A DNA stretch of 64,000 bases from Toxotes chatareus (Eukaryota; Chordata; Actinopteri; Toxotidae). Numbering within the stretch: position 1 is the first letter of the stretch; every line of letters starts with the position of its first letter. The translations under genes were made by a program, and so were the position numbers. Positions 63,901 through 64,000 of the stretch are shown here, one piece after another. The notes below the pieces were generated by a model, which did no database searches, was not told where the DNA came from, and saw only the letters and a list, made by a program, of their open reading frames with translations. Where the stretch lies: NCBI GenBank assembly GCA_016801885.1, contig CM028901.1:9543283-9607282 (forward strand). The letters run 5' to 3'.

Positions 63901-64000
63901 ATAAAAAACGTCATAGTATAGTAAGACGTAAAAATGGGCCAAAAAAAGTCAAAAATTTTTTTGACCTCAAAATATCATAAAAAAGGTCATAGTATACTAT
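57955..64000. repeat. AT-rich satellite array, monomer about 76 bp, open at right end
   Basis: About 80 head-to-tail monomers. Each has the blocks gacctcaaaatgtcataaaa, acgtcatagtatagta, a variable core, then aaaaaagtcaaaaa and ttttttgacc. The core comes in two kinds: 'tggcgtttttttcggcc' and 'aggcgtcaaaatcgggt' (or '..cggcc'). The left edge at 57955-58060 is divergent, as expected for the border of an expanding array. Several marked monomer series recur, giving higher-order repeats. No gene is present: open frames of up to 113 codons on both strands are simple products of a monomer whose length is sometimes a multiple of three. The array continues beyond the window, so total size is unknown. 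Confidence 0.95.

Noticed and set aside
57955..64000. Resemblance to a CRISPR array
   Set aside because: There are no unique spacers; the whole monomer repeats, there are no cas genes, and the setting is vertebrate.

Overview
The window looks like nuclear DNA of a ray-finned fish, most likely an acanthomorph (percomorph-type) teleost. The coding exons are short, carry GT..AG splice sites and lie in AT-rich introns. The three recognisable genes encode vertebrate-specific proteins, and their order and orientation (sla minus, ccn4/wisp1 plus, ndrg1 minus) match human 8q24.22 (SLA, CCN4, NDRG1) as known from general knowledge. Several copies of a dispersed repeat with the 'gcttagcttagcataaagactgg' core, familiar to me from percomorph genomes, support the assignment. 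Teleosts often carry duplicates of these genes, and I cannot say which paralogue is present.

Layout. 0-8.4 kb: no recognised gene; one orphan exon-like segment at 4.4 kb, a (TG)n tract and one dispersed repeat. 8.5-12.9 kb: sla on the minus strand, with seven coding exons giving 272 aa and an upstream in-frame exon that may extend the N-terminus. 12.9-28.1 kb: about 15 kb of non-coding DNA with microsatellites, strong short hairpins, a ZNF143/THAP11-type motif and eroded repeats; I recognise no thyroglobulin exon. 28.1-35.25 kb: ccn4 on the plus strand, five coding exons, 361 aa, all four CCN domains. 35.26-49.9 kb: ndrg1 on the minus strand, 398 aa from a distal TATA/CCAAT promoter at 49.7 kb, or a predicted 385 aa from an internal TATA promoter at 42.34 kb with its own first coding exon. 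49.9-57.9 kb: no recognised gene; repeats and a LINE-like 3' tail. 57.95-64.0 kb: an AT-rich satellite with a monomer near 76 bp, roughly 80 copies, organised into higher-order repeats and running off the window end.

The genes are independent units, not an operon. Sla is a Src-like adaptor that dampens antigen-receptor signalling, ccn4 is a secreted matricellular protein downstream of Wnt, and ndrg1 is a cytosolic stress, hypoxia and differentiation protein. ccn4 and ndrg1 converge tail to tail, and their predicted cleavage sites near 35.25-35.27 kb nearly coincide or overlap.

The observations most worth following are the satellite (two core variants, higher-order structure, helically spaced A-tracts), the two ndrg1 promoters, the four SGK1-type decapeptides in Ndrg1 (human has three), the abutting ccn4/ndrg1 3' ends, and the in-frame N-terminal extension exon of sla. 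I found no convincing novel protein-coding system. Exon boundaries were derived by hand from splice consensus, reading phase and recalled human homologues.
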